Assembly: GCA_020348345.1 (NCBI GenBank)
Contig: CP070748.1
Location: 252,896 to 316,895 of the forward strand
DNA from: Methanobacteriota archaeon
GTDB taxonomy: Archaea; Thermoplasmatota; Thermoplasmata; UBA10834
Direction: 5' to 3'
DNA length: 64,000 bases
Made by a program: the position numbers and the translations under genes. The notes below the pieces were generated by a model that was not told the DNA's origin, ran no database searches, and saw nothing but the letters and a program-made list of their open reading frames with translations. Below, one piece after another: positions 1-8,473 of this stretch (within the stretch, counting starts at the first letter, position 1; the number at the start of each line of letters is the position of its first letter).

Positions 1-1146
1 GTAGACAGAAATCCAGAATCTGATGCAAGGAGTACCGTCATAGAGGTCAACGACCACTGAGTACGGCGAATCCAACAATTCCTTCTCTTCGAAGACACTG
101 CTTGTATACGTAAAGTCCCAGGTGTCATCACAGTCGATGTCCACTCTTATGGCGAAACATGGATCTCCATAGCCCACGAAGTCCGCAGTCCCGTCGCCTT
201 GGTATCTGTCTATCGAGATTTCGACCTTGCCGTTTCCGTTGTCGTAGAAGTCGGCGTTGTCACCAACACCATCCGAATCCGTATCCTTCCATTCAGTCGG
301 GTCATCAGGGAACGCGTCAGGATTTATCCCGTTGGGGTTGTCTCCGTAACCATCGCCATCCCTGTCTGCCCATTGTGTTGGGTCCGTTGGGAATGCATCT
401 GAATTATCACCGACCCCGTCAAGGTCGCTGTCAAACCACTCTGAAGGATCATTCGGGAACGCATCACCGTTATCCCCGTATCCATCTCCGTCTGTATCCT
501 CCCATTCTTCAGGGTCGATTGGGAACTCATCGCCGTTGTCGCCGACCCCGTCATCATCCGTGTCAAGCCATTCTTCGGGGTCATTCGGGAACGCATCACC
601 GTTATCCCCATATCCATCTCCGTCGGTGTCCTTCCATTCATCGGGGTTCTCTGGGAACTCGTCACCGTTGTCACCGTAGCCATCCCCGTCGGTGTCTTCC
701 CATTCATCGGAGTCATCAGGGAATTCATCGCTGTTATCGCCAACGCCATCTTCATCACTGTCTAGCCATTCCCCATCGTCTTCAGGAAAGCAATCGCAGT
801 TGTCTCCATAACCGTCTTCATCTGTGTCCGTGGTCTCCGTGGCATCATTTGGAAACGCGTCTGCATTGTCACCACAGCCGTCGTCATCTGAATCACACCA
901 TTCATCAGGATCGTCTGGAAACTCGTCGTCGCTATCAGCTACCCCATCTCCATCAGCATCGTGTATTGAAGCAAGTGGCGAGTATTTCGGGCTTAGCATC
1001 AACGCCAGCAATAGGACGACCACAATCACAATTGCTATGACCGCAGTAATCACGATTCGCTTGGGCCCCTTACGCTGCACGGTCTCCGCTTCTGGTCTCT
1101 CACCTTGACTATCCTCGACTTGACTAGGTTCCTCCGATATCGCCAT
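1..1146 (-). CDS. Membrane-anchored surface protein with thrombospondin type-3-like calcium repeats (3' end cut by window edge)
   Basis: The reading frame is open from ATG at 1146 to the window edge (382 codons, no stop seen), so the C-terminus is missing. Residues about 25-47 form one hydrophobic segment after a KR-rich stretch, which fits a signal anchor with the rest outside the cell. Residues about 59-300 hold eleven tandem units of roughly 22 residues with the pattern D.D.DG.GDN.D.FP.DP.EW, the calcium-binding loop pattern of thrombospondin type-3 repeats. A non-repetitive beta-rich domain follows (Cys in VDIDCDD, ending near FWISVY). Some units carry extra Cys (GCGDN, NCDCF). The function is unknown. 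Ca-stabilised stalk or adhesin is inference. Confidence 0.85.
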   Translation of the reverse strand, partial: MAISEEPSQVEDSQGERPEAETVQRKGPKRIVITAVIAIVIVVVLLLALMLSPKYSPLASIHDADGDGVADSDDEFPDDPDEWCDSDDDGCGDNADAFPNDATETTDTDEDGYGDNCDCFPEDDGEWLDSDEDGVGDNSDEFPDDSDEWEDTDGDGYGDNGDEFPENPDEWKDTDGDGYGDNGDAFPNDPEEWLDTDDDGVGDNGDEFPIDPEEWEDTDGDGYGDNGDAFPNDPSEWFDSDLDGVGDNSDAFPTDPTQWADRDGDGYGDNPNGINPDAFPDDPTEWKDTDSDGVGDNADFYDNGNGKVEISIDRYQGDGTADFVGYGDPCFAIRVDIDCDDTWDFTYTSSVFEEKELLDSPYSVVVDLYDGTPCIRFWISVY

Positions 1147-1451
1147 TTCCCCCGTTTCCGAATCGCCTCATGCGCCTTAAGGGCTTCTGTGCGCCGTTTC
1201 TGTCGGTGGCCGTTCACCGAACTAGCGTAAGGCAGGGCAATGACGCCTTTGAGAGCACTTCGCGTAACGGCCATCGAAAAGAACGCGTTTTAGGGTGCAG
1301 TCGGCGGACTCTGCTAGGCTCGAAGTCATTCGGGCAATGCAGGGCCACGCTCCGAATCTCAATTCCCCGAAATTGACCGTGTCAGACGGCTTGCCTGGCT
1401 ACGCCTGATGGACAATTAATGTCAAGTACTCACAGACAGATATCGATTGCC
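1147..1451. other. Intergenic region between divergent genes
   Basis: I see no convincing gene here. A TATA-like CAATTAAT at 1413-1420 lies about 35 bases before the rubredoxin ATG at 1452. This spacing supports the 1452 start over the in-frame ATG at 1419. No clear promoter was found for the minus-strand gene starting at 1146. Confidence 0.4.
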
Positions 1452-1619
1452 ATGACGGAGGAAGCGAAGTACCAGTGCAACATATGCGGTTACGTCTACG
1501 ATCCCGAGGTGGGGGATCCCTCACAGTCGGTGGAGCCTGGAACACCGTTCGAGCGGCTCCCGGATGACTGGACCTGTCCGGAATGTGGTGCTGGCAAAGA
1601 AGAATTCACAATGCTGTAG
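1452..1619 (+). CDS. Rubredoxin
   Basis: A 55-residue protein with the two rubredoxin iron knuckles, [16 protein letters not shown] and [13 protein letters not shown]. Four Cys bind one Fe in an electron carrier acting in the cytoplasm. Length and spacing are canonical. An in-frame ATG at 1419 would add 11 residues not typical of the family, and the TATA-like site at 1413-1420 argues for 1452. A ferritin-like diiron protein is encoded nearby (2712-3254, opposite strand), and rubredoxins commonly reduce such proteins, but a partnership here is only inferred. Confidence 0.95.
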   Translation: MTEEAKYQCNICGYVYDPEVGDPSQSVEPGTPFERLPDDWTCPECGAGKEEFTML

Positions 1620-1659
1620 ACACGCGACTATAAGGTCGGCTCAGATCAGGAGTGACTGC

Positions 1660-2700
1660 ATGATTCTCCGCGTGGCTCTGATCGGCTTCGGCAATGTCGG
1701 GCAGGAATTTGCACGCTTGCTGATGAGGAAGAGGGACTGGCTCGTATCCTCCAAGGGGTTGGACATCGAGGTCAGAGGGATTGCAACCCGCTCGAAGGGA
1801 GCCCTGATATCGCAGAGAGACATCGACCTGCAGAAGGCGTTGGATGTGCTCGAATCCCATGGCAACCTGAGAGAATATGGGGACGAGTCGGTCGAGATGA
1901 CCCCCTTCGAGATGATCGACAATTGCGACGCTGACGTTGTGGTGGAGATATCACCCCTGAACGTGTCAACCGGACAGCCCGCAATCGACCATATCTCGTA
2001 CGCACTCCAATCGAAGATGCATGTGATAACAGCGAACAAGGGCCCCATCGCCCTCGCATACGACCAGCTCGAGTCGCTCGCCAAGTCGAGGGATGACAAA
2101 CTTCGGTTCGAAGGAACGGTGATGGACGGCACGCCCGTCTTCAATCTCGTGGAGAAGACCATGCAGGGATGCGAGATACTTCGCATTGAGGGAATACTGA
2201 ACAGTACCTCTAACTACGTGATGACCGAGATGGCCAAAGGCCGCTCTCTCGAGGATGCGGTGAAGGAGACACAAAGAAAGGGTATCACGGAGGCTGATCC
2301 ATCTCTCGATCTGGATGGATGGGATGCGGCTGCGAAGATAACAGCCCTGGCTAACGTGCTCATGAATGCAGGATCAACGCCTCAGAAGGTTGACAGGAAG
2401 GGCATTCGAGGTCTGAAATCCGAGGATTTCGAAATCGCGGCAAGGAACGGTAAGAAGCTCAAGCTGGTTGCCAGAGCGGAAATGGCCGACTCCGAGATAA
2501 GAACCTCAGTCGCGGTCGAGGAGATTACCACAGATAGCCCGTTCTGGTCAGTGGATGGCACTTCAGGCGCAGTGACGATCTCCACCGATCTCATGGGGGA
2601 TATCACGATTCTCGAAACGAATCCTCAGGTGACACAGACCGCCTACGCTATACTGTCCGACCTCCTGCTGATTGTCGAGTGGATGAGGAGCAACGAGTAG
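1660..2700 (+). CDS. hom: Homoserine dehydrogenase
   Basis: A 346-residue enzyme reducing aspartate semialdehyde to homoserine with NAD(P)H, the branch point to threonine and methionine. The N-terminal Rossmann motif is VALIGFGNVGQEF. The catalytic half has NSTSNYVMTEMA, a segment with ITEADPSLDLDGWDAA, and K in AAKITALANV, all typical of the family. There is no C-terminal ACT domain, so the short archaeal form is likely insensitive to that route of feedback. The ATG at 1660 follows AGGAGTGA (Shine-Dalgarno). The frame is open further upstream, but that part overlaps rubredoxin and is not conserved-looking. Confidence 0.95.
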   Translation: MILRVALIGFGNVGQEFARLLMRKRDWLVSSKGLDIEVRGIATRSKGALISQRDIDLQKALDVLESHGNLREYGDESVEMTPFEMIDNCDADVVVEISPLNVSTGQPAIDHISYALQSKMHVITANKGPIALAYDQLESLAKSRDDKLRFEGTVMDGTPVFNLVEKTMQGCEILRIEGILNSTSNYVMTEMAKGRSLEDAVKETQRKGITEADPSLDLDGWDAAAKITALANVLMNAGSTPQKVDRKGIRGLKSEDFEIAARNGKKLKLVARAEMADSEIRTSVAVEEITTDSPFWSVDGTSGAVTISTDLMGDITILETNPQVTQTAYAILSDLLLIVEWMRSNE

Positions 2701-2711
2701 CAATGGAAGCG

Positions 2712-3254
2712 TCACATGACCTCTAAGCTGAACTCGGGCGCGTCGAAGTAGAAGCCAGAACGTGACCGGTTATCGTACTCCGCTTTGAGTATCGTCAGAT
2801 GCCCTGCCTCCTCGCCGACAAGCCAGTTGAATACCTCCTTGGCCTTGGCCCCCTTAACCTCCGCACCGGCCTTTCGATAGTACTCTATGGACCGCCTCTC
2901 GATCTCCATCCCGAATTGAACGACCTCCAGCTCACCCGCTTTGGGATCTATCTCGTAGCCATCACGCTCGCGCGTTCCAAAGACCGATACCTTGGGCACT
3001 GCCTCGCGCGAACGCTTTACGGTTGAGGGCGATGTCCAATCGCTGCCGGACTCCAGCCGCTTCAGCTGCTCTTCAAGGACCTCTATGTGCCTATCCTCTT
3101 GCCGTGCCAATGCCAAGTACATGTCTCTGGTGCTGGTATGCTTCACCCGTTCCGCCATCTCGGAGAAGAACTTCCTTCCGTCGATCTCCATCTCGATGGC
3201 GTTGCGAAGAATCTCAACCTGCTCACTTCTGGCGAAGACCACGCTATTACCCAA
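2712..3254 (-). CDS. Ferritin-like diiron protein (rubrerythrin family)
   Basis: A 180-residue helical protein. Two helix pairs carry the diiron ligands: an E in IEMEIDGRKFF with EDRH at about residue 54, and an E in GMEIERRSIEYY with EEAGH at about residue 152. The pattern E...EXXH repeated twice is that of rubrerythrin/ferritin-like proteins. There is no C-terminal rubredoxin domain, so electrons would have to come from a separate carrier, perhaps the rubredoxin at 1452-1619. A peroxide-reduction role is typical of the family but not proved here. It converges on homoserine dehydrogenase with a gap of only 11 bases. Confidence 0.85.
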   Translation of the reverse strand: MGNSVVFARSEQVEILRNAIEMEIDGRKFFSEMAERVKHTSTRDMYLALARQEDRHIEVLEEQLKRLESGSDWTSPSTVKRSREAVPKVSVFGTRERDGYEIDPKAGELEVVQFGMEIERRSIEYYRKAGAEVKGAKAKEVFNWLVGEEAGHLTILKAEYDNRSRSGFYFDAPEFSLEVM

Positions 3255-3341
3255 TAATATGAGCGGCGATGGCCGATTTATTATTTTTGCGAGATTTCCT
3301 TCGGAATCAGGGAATATCTCTTTGTCGGGCTCCGACGATAG

Positions 3342-3350
3342 TATTTATAA
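3342..3350 (+). promoter_or_regulatory. TATA box for the small Cys-rich protein
   Basis: TATTTATAA stands out in GC-rich surroundings. Archaeal transcription would begin about 26 bases on, near 3373. This places the ATG at 3368 upstream of the transcript and favours the ATG at 3398. Confidence 0.5.
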
Positions 3351-3397
3351 GGAGAGGGATAAAGGAGATGTTCGTGAGGTGCCCTGGCGCTAATTTA

Positions 3398-3607
3398 ATG
3401 CTTGAGCCCATTCCAGAGCCAGTCTTATGCCCTCACTGCCTCCAGGAAGTGGAGATGTTCACCAACGAAGTGAGCTACAGGTGCTGCCACTGTGGGGGAG
3501 TGATTGTGCGCGACAAGCGACCCACCTGCTTCGATTGGTGCGAATACGCGGATAAATGCGCCAAGGAGCTGGGCATCGATCTGAACAGGAGCGACATATC
3601 GCCATAG
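3398..3607 (+). CDS. Small cysteine-rich zinc-ribbon protein
   Basis: A 69-residue protein with two CXXC knuckles (CPHCLQEVEMF, RCCHCGGVIV) forming a probable zinc ribbon. A second cluster, CFDWCEYADKC, has three Cys. The pattern of a ribbon followed by CFDWC.YA.KC looks like a recurring small archaeal family, but I cannot name it. In-frame ATGs exist at 3269, 3368 and 3398; the TATA position favours 3398. It is divergent from the ferritin-like gene. A role in nucleic-acid or protein binding is a guess from the fold only. Confidence 0.75.
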   Translation: MLEPIPEPVLCPHCLQEVEMFTNEVSYRCCHCGGVIVRDKRPTCFDWCEYADKCAKELGIDLNRSDISP

Positions 3608-3648
3608 GGCTGAACGGACCGGCCGGCCTCTTCTCGCGCGCTCATCTT

Positions 3649-4407
3649 TCATTGAGCGGTCAGTCCGCCGTCAATCGACAGGGCTGCGCCCGTGACGAAG
3701 GATGCCTCGTCAGATACCAAGAATAGAACCGCTCTGGCCACTTCCTCAGGCCGTCCAATTCGCCCTATAGGATGATCCTCGTTCATCAGTCTGACGTACT
3801 CTTCCTTATTGGATGCCGTCGCTATCTCCTGCGCTACCATCGGTGTATCAATGACGCCCGGGTTCACGCAGTTCACTCTGATATTCATCTTCGCATAATC
3901 CAGAGCCATGGCCTTCGTCATGACTGTGACCCCGCCCTTCGAGGCGCAGTACGCCGCACACAGTTTGTTTCCCACAAGGCCCGCGTCCGACGAGTTATTG
4001 ACAATGACCCCTCCGCCCTGTCGTTTCATATGCTCAATCGCGTGCTTCGACACTAGAAAGGTTCCCTTGAGGTTGATGTCGATGACTCGGTCCCATTCCT
4101 CTTCGCTGGTTTCTTCAGCTGCTTTTTCCAGGTACACGCCAGCGTTGTTGAACAGTATATCTATCCTTCCAAACCGCTCGACTGTTTCCTGAACCATTCG
4201 CCTGGCATCTTCATCATTCGACACATCACCCTGAACGAACAGAATGTCACCCTTGCTCCTCAGCCTGCTCTCGGCCGCAGCGCCCTTTTCAGAGGATCTT
4301 CCTGATATCACTACCTTCGCTCCTTCGACAAGAAAGATATCGGCTGTGGCGTAACCCATACCTTCCGACCCACCGGTTATGAGAGCTACCCTGTCCTTCA
4401 GCTTCAT
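3649..4407 (-). CDS. Short-chain dehydrogenase/reductase
   Basis: A 252-residue classical SDR. The cofactor motif is TGGSEGMG near residue 12. NNAG is near residue 85, catalytic Ser in NNSSDAG, and YCASK supplies Tyr and Lys. The C-terminus (FVTGAALSIDGG) is typical of 3-oxoacyl-ACP reductase or glucose-1-dehydrogenase-like enzymes, which cannot be told apart by sequence alone. The acidic residue expected for NAD preference is replaced by S-G-R-S, which may suggest NADP. I chose the start at MKLKDRVALITGG; 15 extra residues upstream are possible but unlike the family. Confidence 0.9.
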   Translation of the reverse strand: MKLKDRVALITGGSEGMGYATADIFLVEGAKVVISGRSSEKGAAAESRLRSKGDILFVQGDVSNDEDARRMVQETVERFGRIDILFNNAGVYLEKAAEETSEEEWDRVIDINLKGTFLVSKHAIEHMKRQGGGVIVNNSSDAGLVGNKLCAAYCASKGGVTVMTKAMALDYAKMNIRVNCVNPGVIDTPMVAQEIATASNKEEYVRLMNEDHPIGRIGRPEEVARAVLFLVSDEASFVTGAALSIDGGLTAQ

Positions 4408-4487
4408 ATTGACCGCCCCATGTATCAACATCGTGTCGAAAAAGGTTGCCACAGGCCATCACCGTTGAATGCTGAGGCAGGGCAGGA

Positions 4488-5813
4488 TCAGCTCGAGGAT
4501 GCCATAGGGAGAGCCACTCTGAAGATGCTGCCTTTGGAATGCTCACCAGGAACCCTGTCTTCCACCCATACCATGCCATGATACGCTTCAACTATGGTCC
4601 GCACAATCGACAGGCCCAATCCAAGAGCGGGCGGTCCCTGATCACCATCGCTGAATCTCCCAAAGACGACATTCTTCTTCGAATCGGGTATGCCTATGCC
4701 GTTGTCCGCGACTGACACGCACCAGTATCGGCGATAGTCCACGAAGAACTCGCCGACGCTCACATCGATGGATATCTTCTCGTGCGGATCGTATTGAGCG
4801 GCGTTCTCGATGATATTCACGAATATCTCGTTCACAAGCTCGTTTCCGGAGACGTAGAATTGCCTGCTCTCAAGGTCGAGGTTCACTGTCAGGTTCTTAT
4901 CTGCAGATGCTCTCATGACCTCGGCAACGCTCTCCTTGAGCACGTCTCCCAGGTCCACCGGGCCCAGGTTCTTCCCGCCCTCCTCCTCGATTGTCGTGAG
5001 GCGGTCGGCACGCTGAATCAGCTCGCTAATGCCCCAAGCAGCATCCGCCGCTCGCTCCAGATATGCGACGGCCTTCCCCGGGTCCACGTCGGTCGAGAGT
5101 GCCATGTGCAGATAGCTTGTCACTGCCTGATTGTAGTTGTTGATGTCATGGGCGATGATGTCGCTGAGGAATCTAGTTCTCTGAGCCACCTCTACCTGCT
5201 TCTGATAGATCTTGGCGTTCTCTATCGCGACACCCGCCAATTCAGCGAATATCCTCAACGCTTCAATCGTCTCCTGATCCATCACCCTCTGTGACTCAGG
5301 CTCTTCGATCTCGATGAATCCTCTCAAACCGCCATCCCGCTCTGTGAAGACTATCTTGAGATAGTCTAGCTCGTGCCAACTTGAGTTGTCATCCCTCGGC
5401 TTGGTTATGGCCTTCAAATCGAAGTAGAGCGGTTCCTCCGCCTTGACGAACTCCTCCGGACCCGGTCTTACGAAGTACACATCCTCCGCCACCTTGTACT
5501 TCTCGTCCATGTCCTTGCAGACCGTTTCCTGACTATAGGTTATGCCCTTGATCTTCTCTGCACGCTCTCCCTCGTATCCGTACGCAGCGCGTACGCGGAA
5601 TATCTGCTCGCTCTCATCCAACACGCAGATGATGAGGGCGCGGATGGAAAACAGCTCGGCGACGGTCGTGGCAATCTTCTGAAGGACGGAATCCAAGTTC
5701 TCGACGGACATCACATCGCCGAGAACGCCAAGCATCTCGCCTGAAAATCGAACCGGGCTCGAACGCTCGTCCGCCTTCCGTTTCTGCTTCGACCCTCGCT
5801 GTTGATTCCGCAT
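4488..5813 (-). CDS. GAF-domain sensor histidine kinase
   Basis: A 441-residue soluble kinase with no membrane segment. Residues about 40-215 form a GAF-like sensor. The phospho-acceptor box is SDIIAHDINNYNQ, a variant H-box with HDI.N.NQ instead of the common HELR. The ATPase domain has N-box NIIENAAQY, G1 DNGIGIP and G2 GLGLSIV. The start at 5813 follows a purine-rich stretch. The frame stays open to 6038, but that would overlap the divergent gene at 6023. No response regulator is adjacent. A kinase with the same H-box variant lies at 39918-40631. Confidence 0.9.
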   Translation of the reverse strand: MRNQQRGSKQKRKADERSSPVRFSGEMLGVLGDVMSVENLDSVLQKIATTVAELFSIRALIICVLDESEQIFRVRAAYGYEGERAEKIKGITYSQETVCKDMDEKYKVAEDVYFVRPGPEEFVKAEEPLYFDLKAITKPRDDNSSWHELDYLKIVFTERDGGLRGFIEIEEPESQRVMDQETIEALRIFAELAGVAIENAKIYQKQVEVAQRTRFLSDIIAHDINNYNQAVTSYLHMALSTDVDPGKAVAYLERAADAAWGISELIQRADRLTTIEEEGGKNLGPVDLGDVLKESVAEVMRASADKNLTVNLDLESRQFYVSGNELVNEIFVNIIENAAQYDPHEKISIDVSVGEFFVDYRRYWCVSVADNGIGIPDSKKNVVFGRFSDGDQGPPALGLGLSIVRTIVEAYHGMVWVEDRVPGEHSKGSIFRVALPMASSS

Positions 5814-6022
5814 CGTGCATCCCTGGACCGCTGTCTGTATCGGAGCAACGTTTGAGAAATACTCCGGCCTATTAGAACTTATGGCGAAACTGCACGTTCC
5901 GATACGGCATGGCCTTGTTCGCGTCAGATCATTATGGTAGAGAGGGAAATGACCCGTCTGCCGGGCATTTGCCCGAAACAAACCTAAATACGATGACGCG
6001 AATTCGAAGAAGGGGGTAAGAG

Positions 6023-6283
6023 ATGCCCGAGGAAACACATATCGGCACAGTCATGCAGTTCTTTGCCAAGCCTTCAGTTGCTGCGATCGAGATCACATCA
6101 GGCGAAATCGCCATCGGCGACACTTTGCACATAGTCGGCGCTACAACCAACTTCGAGCAGAAGGTCGATTCGATGGAGATCGACCGGAAGCCAGTTCCGA
6201 GCGCTACTGTGGGACAGGCAGTAGGTGTGAAAGTACGAGAAAGGGTGCGCCCGCACGATAAGGTATTCAAGATAGAGGCGTGA
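6023..6283 (+). CDS. Translation elongation factor-like protein (EF-Tu domain-2 fold)
   Basis: An 86-residue protein consisting only of a beta-barrel like domain 2 of EF-Tu/EF-1A: IGTVMQFF, the IAIGDTLHIVG turn, MEIDRKPVPSATVGQAVGVKV and a final PHDKVFKI. This matches the family annotated in many archaea as translation elongation factor-like protein. It has no GTPase domain. The biochemical role is unknown. Start ATG 6023 follows GGGGGTAAGAG. A TATA-like CCTAAATAC lies near 5984. The asparaginase-like gene begins 30 bases downstream in the same direction. Confidence 0.85.
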   Translation: MPEETHIGTVMQFFAKPSVAAIEITSGEIAIGDTLHIVGATTNFEQKVDSMEIDRKPVPSATVGQAVGVKVRERVRPHDKVFKIEA

Positions 6284-6313
6284 GGGGCGAGCCCAGTTCG
6301 GAACTCGGATCCG

Positions 6314-7219
6314 ATGAAGCCTTCGATCATTGTACACGGAGGGGCTTGGGACATACCGGAGGGTCTGGCCGAGTCGAACGTGAAAGGCTGCGAACACGCA
6401 GCGCACAAAGGTTTCGAGGAGCTTGAAGGAGGCGCTTCCGCCTTGGATGCGGTTGTCGAATCGGTAGCCGCGATGGAAGACAATCCGACGTTCAATGCGG
6501 GAGTGGGAGCGGTCTTGAACCGGTCTGGAATGGTCGAACTAGATGCCATTGTAATGGATGGAGCTTCCTTAAGATACGGAGCGGTAGCTGCGATTCAGTC
6601 AACGCGCAATCCCATCAAGGTCGCGAGGACCATCCTCGATGAAAGAAACTACTCGTTGCTTGTTGCCGAGGGCGCGCTCAAGCACGCAGATGAACACGGA
6701 TTCAGCAGATGTTCGGCCGAGGATCTGCTCGTAGGAAGAGAGCTTGAGGATTACCGAGAGTTCCAGAGGACGGGGCGAATAAGAACTAGGTTGCATTTCT
6801 CTGGAGAGGCTGACACCGTGGGTGCATGCGCAATCGACCAGGAGGGCCATGTCGCATGTGCAACCTCGACAGGGGGAATTCCGCGCAAACACCTCGGCAG
6901 AGTGGGCGATTCACCCATTATAGGATGTGGTGGGTATGCCGATGACAGAGCGGGGGCCGCATCGGCGACAGGATGGGGAGAACAGATCGCTTCAGTGATA
7001 CTGGCCAAGACGGCGCTTGACCTTCAAGGTCAACTGTCGGATCCTACAGCGGCTTGCAGAGAAGCGGTCTCGATTCTGAGCGAAAGAGTTGACGGACTCG
7101 GCGGCGTCATTATGGTAGGGATCGACGGCAGGGTAGGTCTGTATCACAACACTCCAAGAATGGCTTTTGCGTTCATAGAAGGCATGTCTGGCAGTACAGG
7201 GGCTGGAATCTCGCTCTGA
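6314..7219 (+). CDS. Isoaspartyl peptidase / plant-type L-asparaginase (Ntn hydrolase)
   Basis: A 301-residue precursor expected to cleave itself and expose Thr168 (in EADTVGACA) as nucleophile. Family motifs are IIVHGGAW at the N-terminus, NPTFNAGVGAVLN, CATSTGGIPRKHLGRVGDSPIIGCG and SATGWGEQI. The enzyme hydrolyses isoaspartyl dipeptides from damaged proteins and/or asparagine. The residue before the nucleophile is Asp where Gly is common, which could affect processing. It is co-directional with the EF-like gene and may be co-transcribed. Confidence 0.93.
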   Translation: MKPSIIVHGGAWDIPEGLAESNVKGCEHAAHKGFEELEGGASALDAVVESVAAMEDNPTFNAGVGAVLNRSGMVELDAIVMDGASLRYGAVAAIQSTRNPIKVARTILDERNYSLLVAEGALKHADEHGFSRCSAEDLLVGRELEDYREFQRTGRIRTRLHFSGEADTVGACAIDQEGHVACATSTGGIPRKHLGRVGDSPIIGCGGYADDRAGAASATGWGEQIASVILAKTALDLQGQLSDPTAACREAVSILSERVDGLGGVIMVGIDGRVGLYHNTPRMAFAFIEGMSGSTGAGISL

Positions 7220-7227
7220 CTGTATCT

Positions 7228-8097
7228 CTATTCAAGCGTCGAGCCCACATTCCGCTCTCTGTACGGTCCGAAGAGTTCCGTCTGCAATTCCCTGGCCATG
7301 GCCTCGTGTTCTTCACCAGATACTCTCAGCATGCGCCGGAGAGTATTGAGTATCTCCTTCTCCGCCCCTTCTATCTGCCCATCCGCAAGGGCAATCTCCA
7401 GTACCTGCCGGTATATCCTCCTGAATTCCATATGGTCCTCGGCAAGTTTTCTAAGTATCTCACATTCGAGCGAGCGATGCTCCTCCTCAGATATCTTGAG
7501 TGTCTCCCGGAGCTGGTCGATGAGGTATCTCTCCGTTGCCGTGACCTTGCCATCCCTCCATGCCGTCGATAGCGCCTTCCGGTAGGCTTCGGTCGCCTCG
7601 TCGCTGGCGGTCAGATCCGCAATTCGACGCACCTCAATGCCTTCCAATGACTCCATGTCGAGCGAACCGTTCACGACTGCGGCGGTGACTATGTCACAGA
7701 AGGTTATGTGGACTGAAGTGGCCTCGTCGATCTTGTTCAACGGCATCTCAACGACCTGGTTCGGGAACTTGACCGGCACCACTACACCGCTGAGTGATTG
7801 CCTCATCTCATCCGCCTTCGAAAATCCCAATGCGCTGAGATAATAGCCATTCATGCGTTGCTTCATGCCCTTGACATGTGCCTTCCTCTGTACCACCAGT
7901 CCAGTGACTATCAAATCCTTCAGATACTGTGGCAGGTGTTTCCTCTGGATTCCCGTTCCGTTGGCAATTGATTCCTGGGTCAATCCTGATGGGAGCTCAT
8001 ATCTGTCAGCCACATGGGTGTAGTCCGACAAATACAGAAGAATCCTGTCCTTGCTCGTCACTGACGAGATCTCCTCGATACCCACAGGTGAGCACAT
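7228..8097 (-). CDS. Winged-helix protein with tandem TerB-like helical repeats
   Basis: A 289-residue protein. Residues about 15-100 read as a winged helix (GLTQESIANGTGIQRKHLPQYLKDLI, then a basic wing). The middle, about 100-160, is unassigned. The C-terminus holds two copies of a TerB-like helical unit: AWRDGKVTATERYLI followed by LKISEEEHRSLE, and ALADGQIEGAEKEIL followed by LRVSGEEHEAM. The DG...E spacing is typical of TerB-like domains. A transcription regulator is likely from the wHTH part; the ligand is unknown. It converges on the isoaspartyl peptidase. Confidence 0.7.
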   Translation of the reverse strand: MCSPVGIEEISSVTSKDRILLYLSDYTHVADRYELPSGLTQESIANGTGIQRKHLPQYLKDLIVTGLVVQRKAHVKGMKQRMNGYYLSALGFSKADEMRQSLSGVVVPVKFPNQVVEMPLNKIDEATSVHITFCDIVTAAVVNGSLDMESLEGIEVRRIADLTASDEATEAYRKALSTAWRDGKVTATERYLIDQLRETLKISEEEHRSLECEILRKLAEDHMEFRRIYRQVLEIALADGQIEGAEKEILNTLRRMLRVSGEEHEAMARELQTELFGPYRERNVGSTLE

Positions 8098-8367
8098 GAC
8101 GGTCGAGGTATAAGCATATTTTGAAGTGCACGCTGTTAAGCAAGGCCGTTTGCCAGGCCGAGGGGCGGTCTACGCGATGCCCATTGGCTGATATGATACA
8201 TCGCGAGGCGATCGTTGTGGCGTTCACGGGAATATAGATCGTGCTCGCACTCTCATGACGGCGGTGCAGACGGTCAGCTTCGACATCGCAAGCGCAGAGT
8301 TCGTACATTTGGTGCATATTATATTTAATTATTAATATCTCATATTTTATTCAATTGTGACCGTCAA

Positions 8368-8414
8368 TGTGCGATCATATCATCTGACTGGCCATGTGCC
8401 TCTATGGTCGCACA
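8368..8414. repeat. Inverted repeat, possible RNA hairpin
   Basis: TGTGCGATCATA at 8368-8379 pairs with TATGGTCGCACA at 8403-8414: 12 pairs including one G-U, with a 23-base loop. It lies in the middle of the AT-rich non-coding island. It may be part of a structured RNA or a protein-binding site; nothing in the sequence decides between them. Confidence 0.45.
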
Positions 8415-8457
8415 GGGAGGCTCAGTTCGGCCACTCATCAATGATAGCAATATAATT

Positions 8458-8473
8458 ATACAATATATTGTAT
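8458..8473. repeat. Perfect 16-bp AT palindrome
   Basis: ATACAATATATTGTAT reads the same on both strands. It has the size and symmetry of an operator for a dimeric winged-helix regulator. The nearest regulator-like gene is the wHTH/TerB-like gene starting at 8097, about 360 bases away, so a link is only a guess. Confidence 0.4.

Noticed and set aside
324..758. Minus-strand Met/Thr-rich repeat frame
   Set aside because: It is a shifted reading of the same repeats; the in-phase frame gives a proper membrane-anchored protein with calcium loops.
159..1040. Plus-strand frame of 293 codons rich in His, Arg and Pro
   Set aside because: It is the antisense of the calcium-repeat gene; the odd composition comes from the repeated DGDN codons read backwards.
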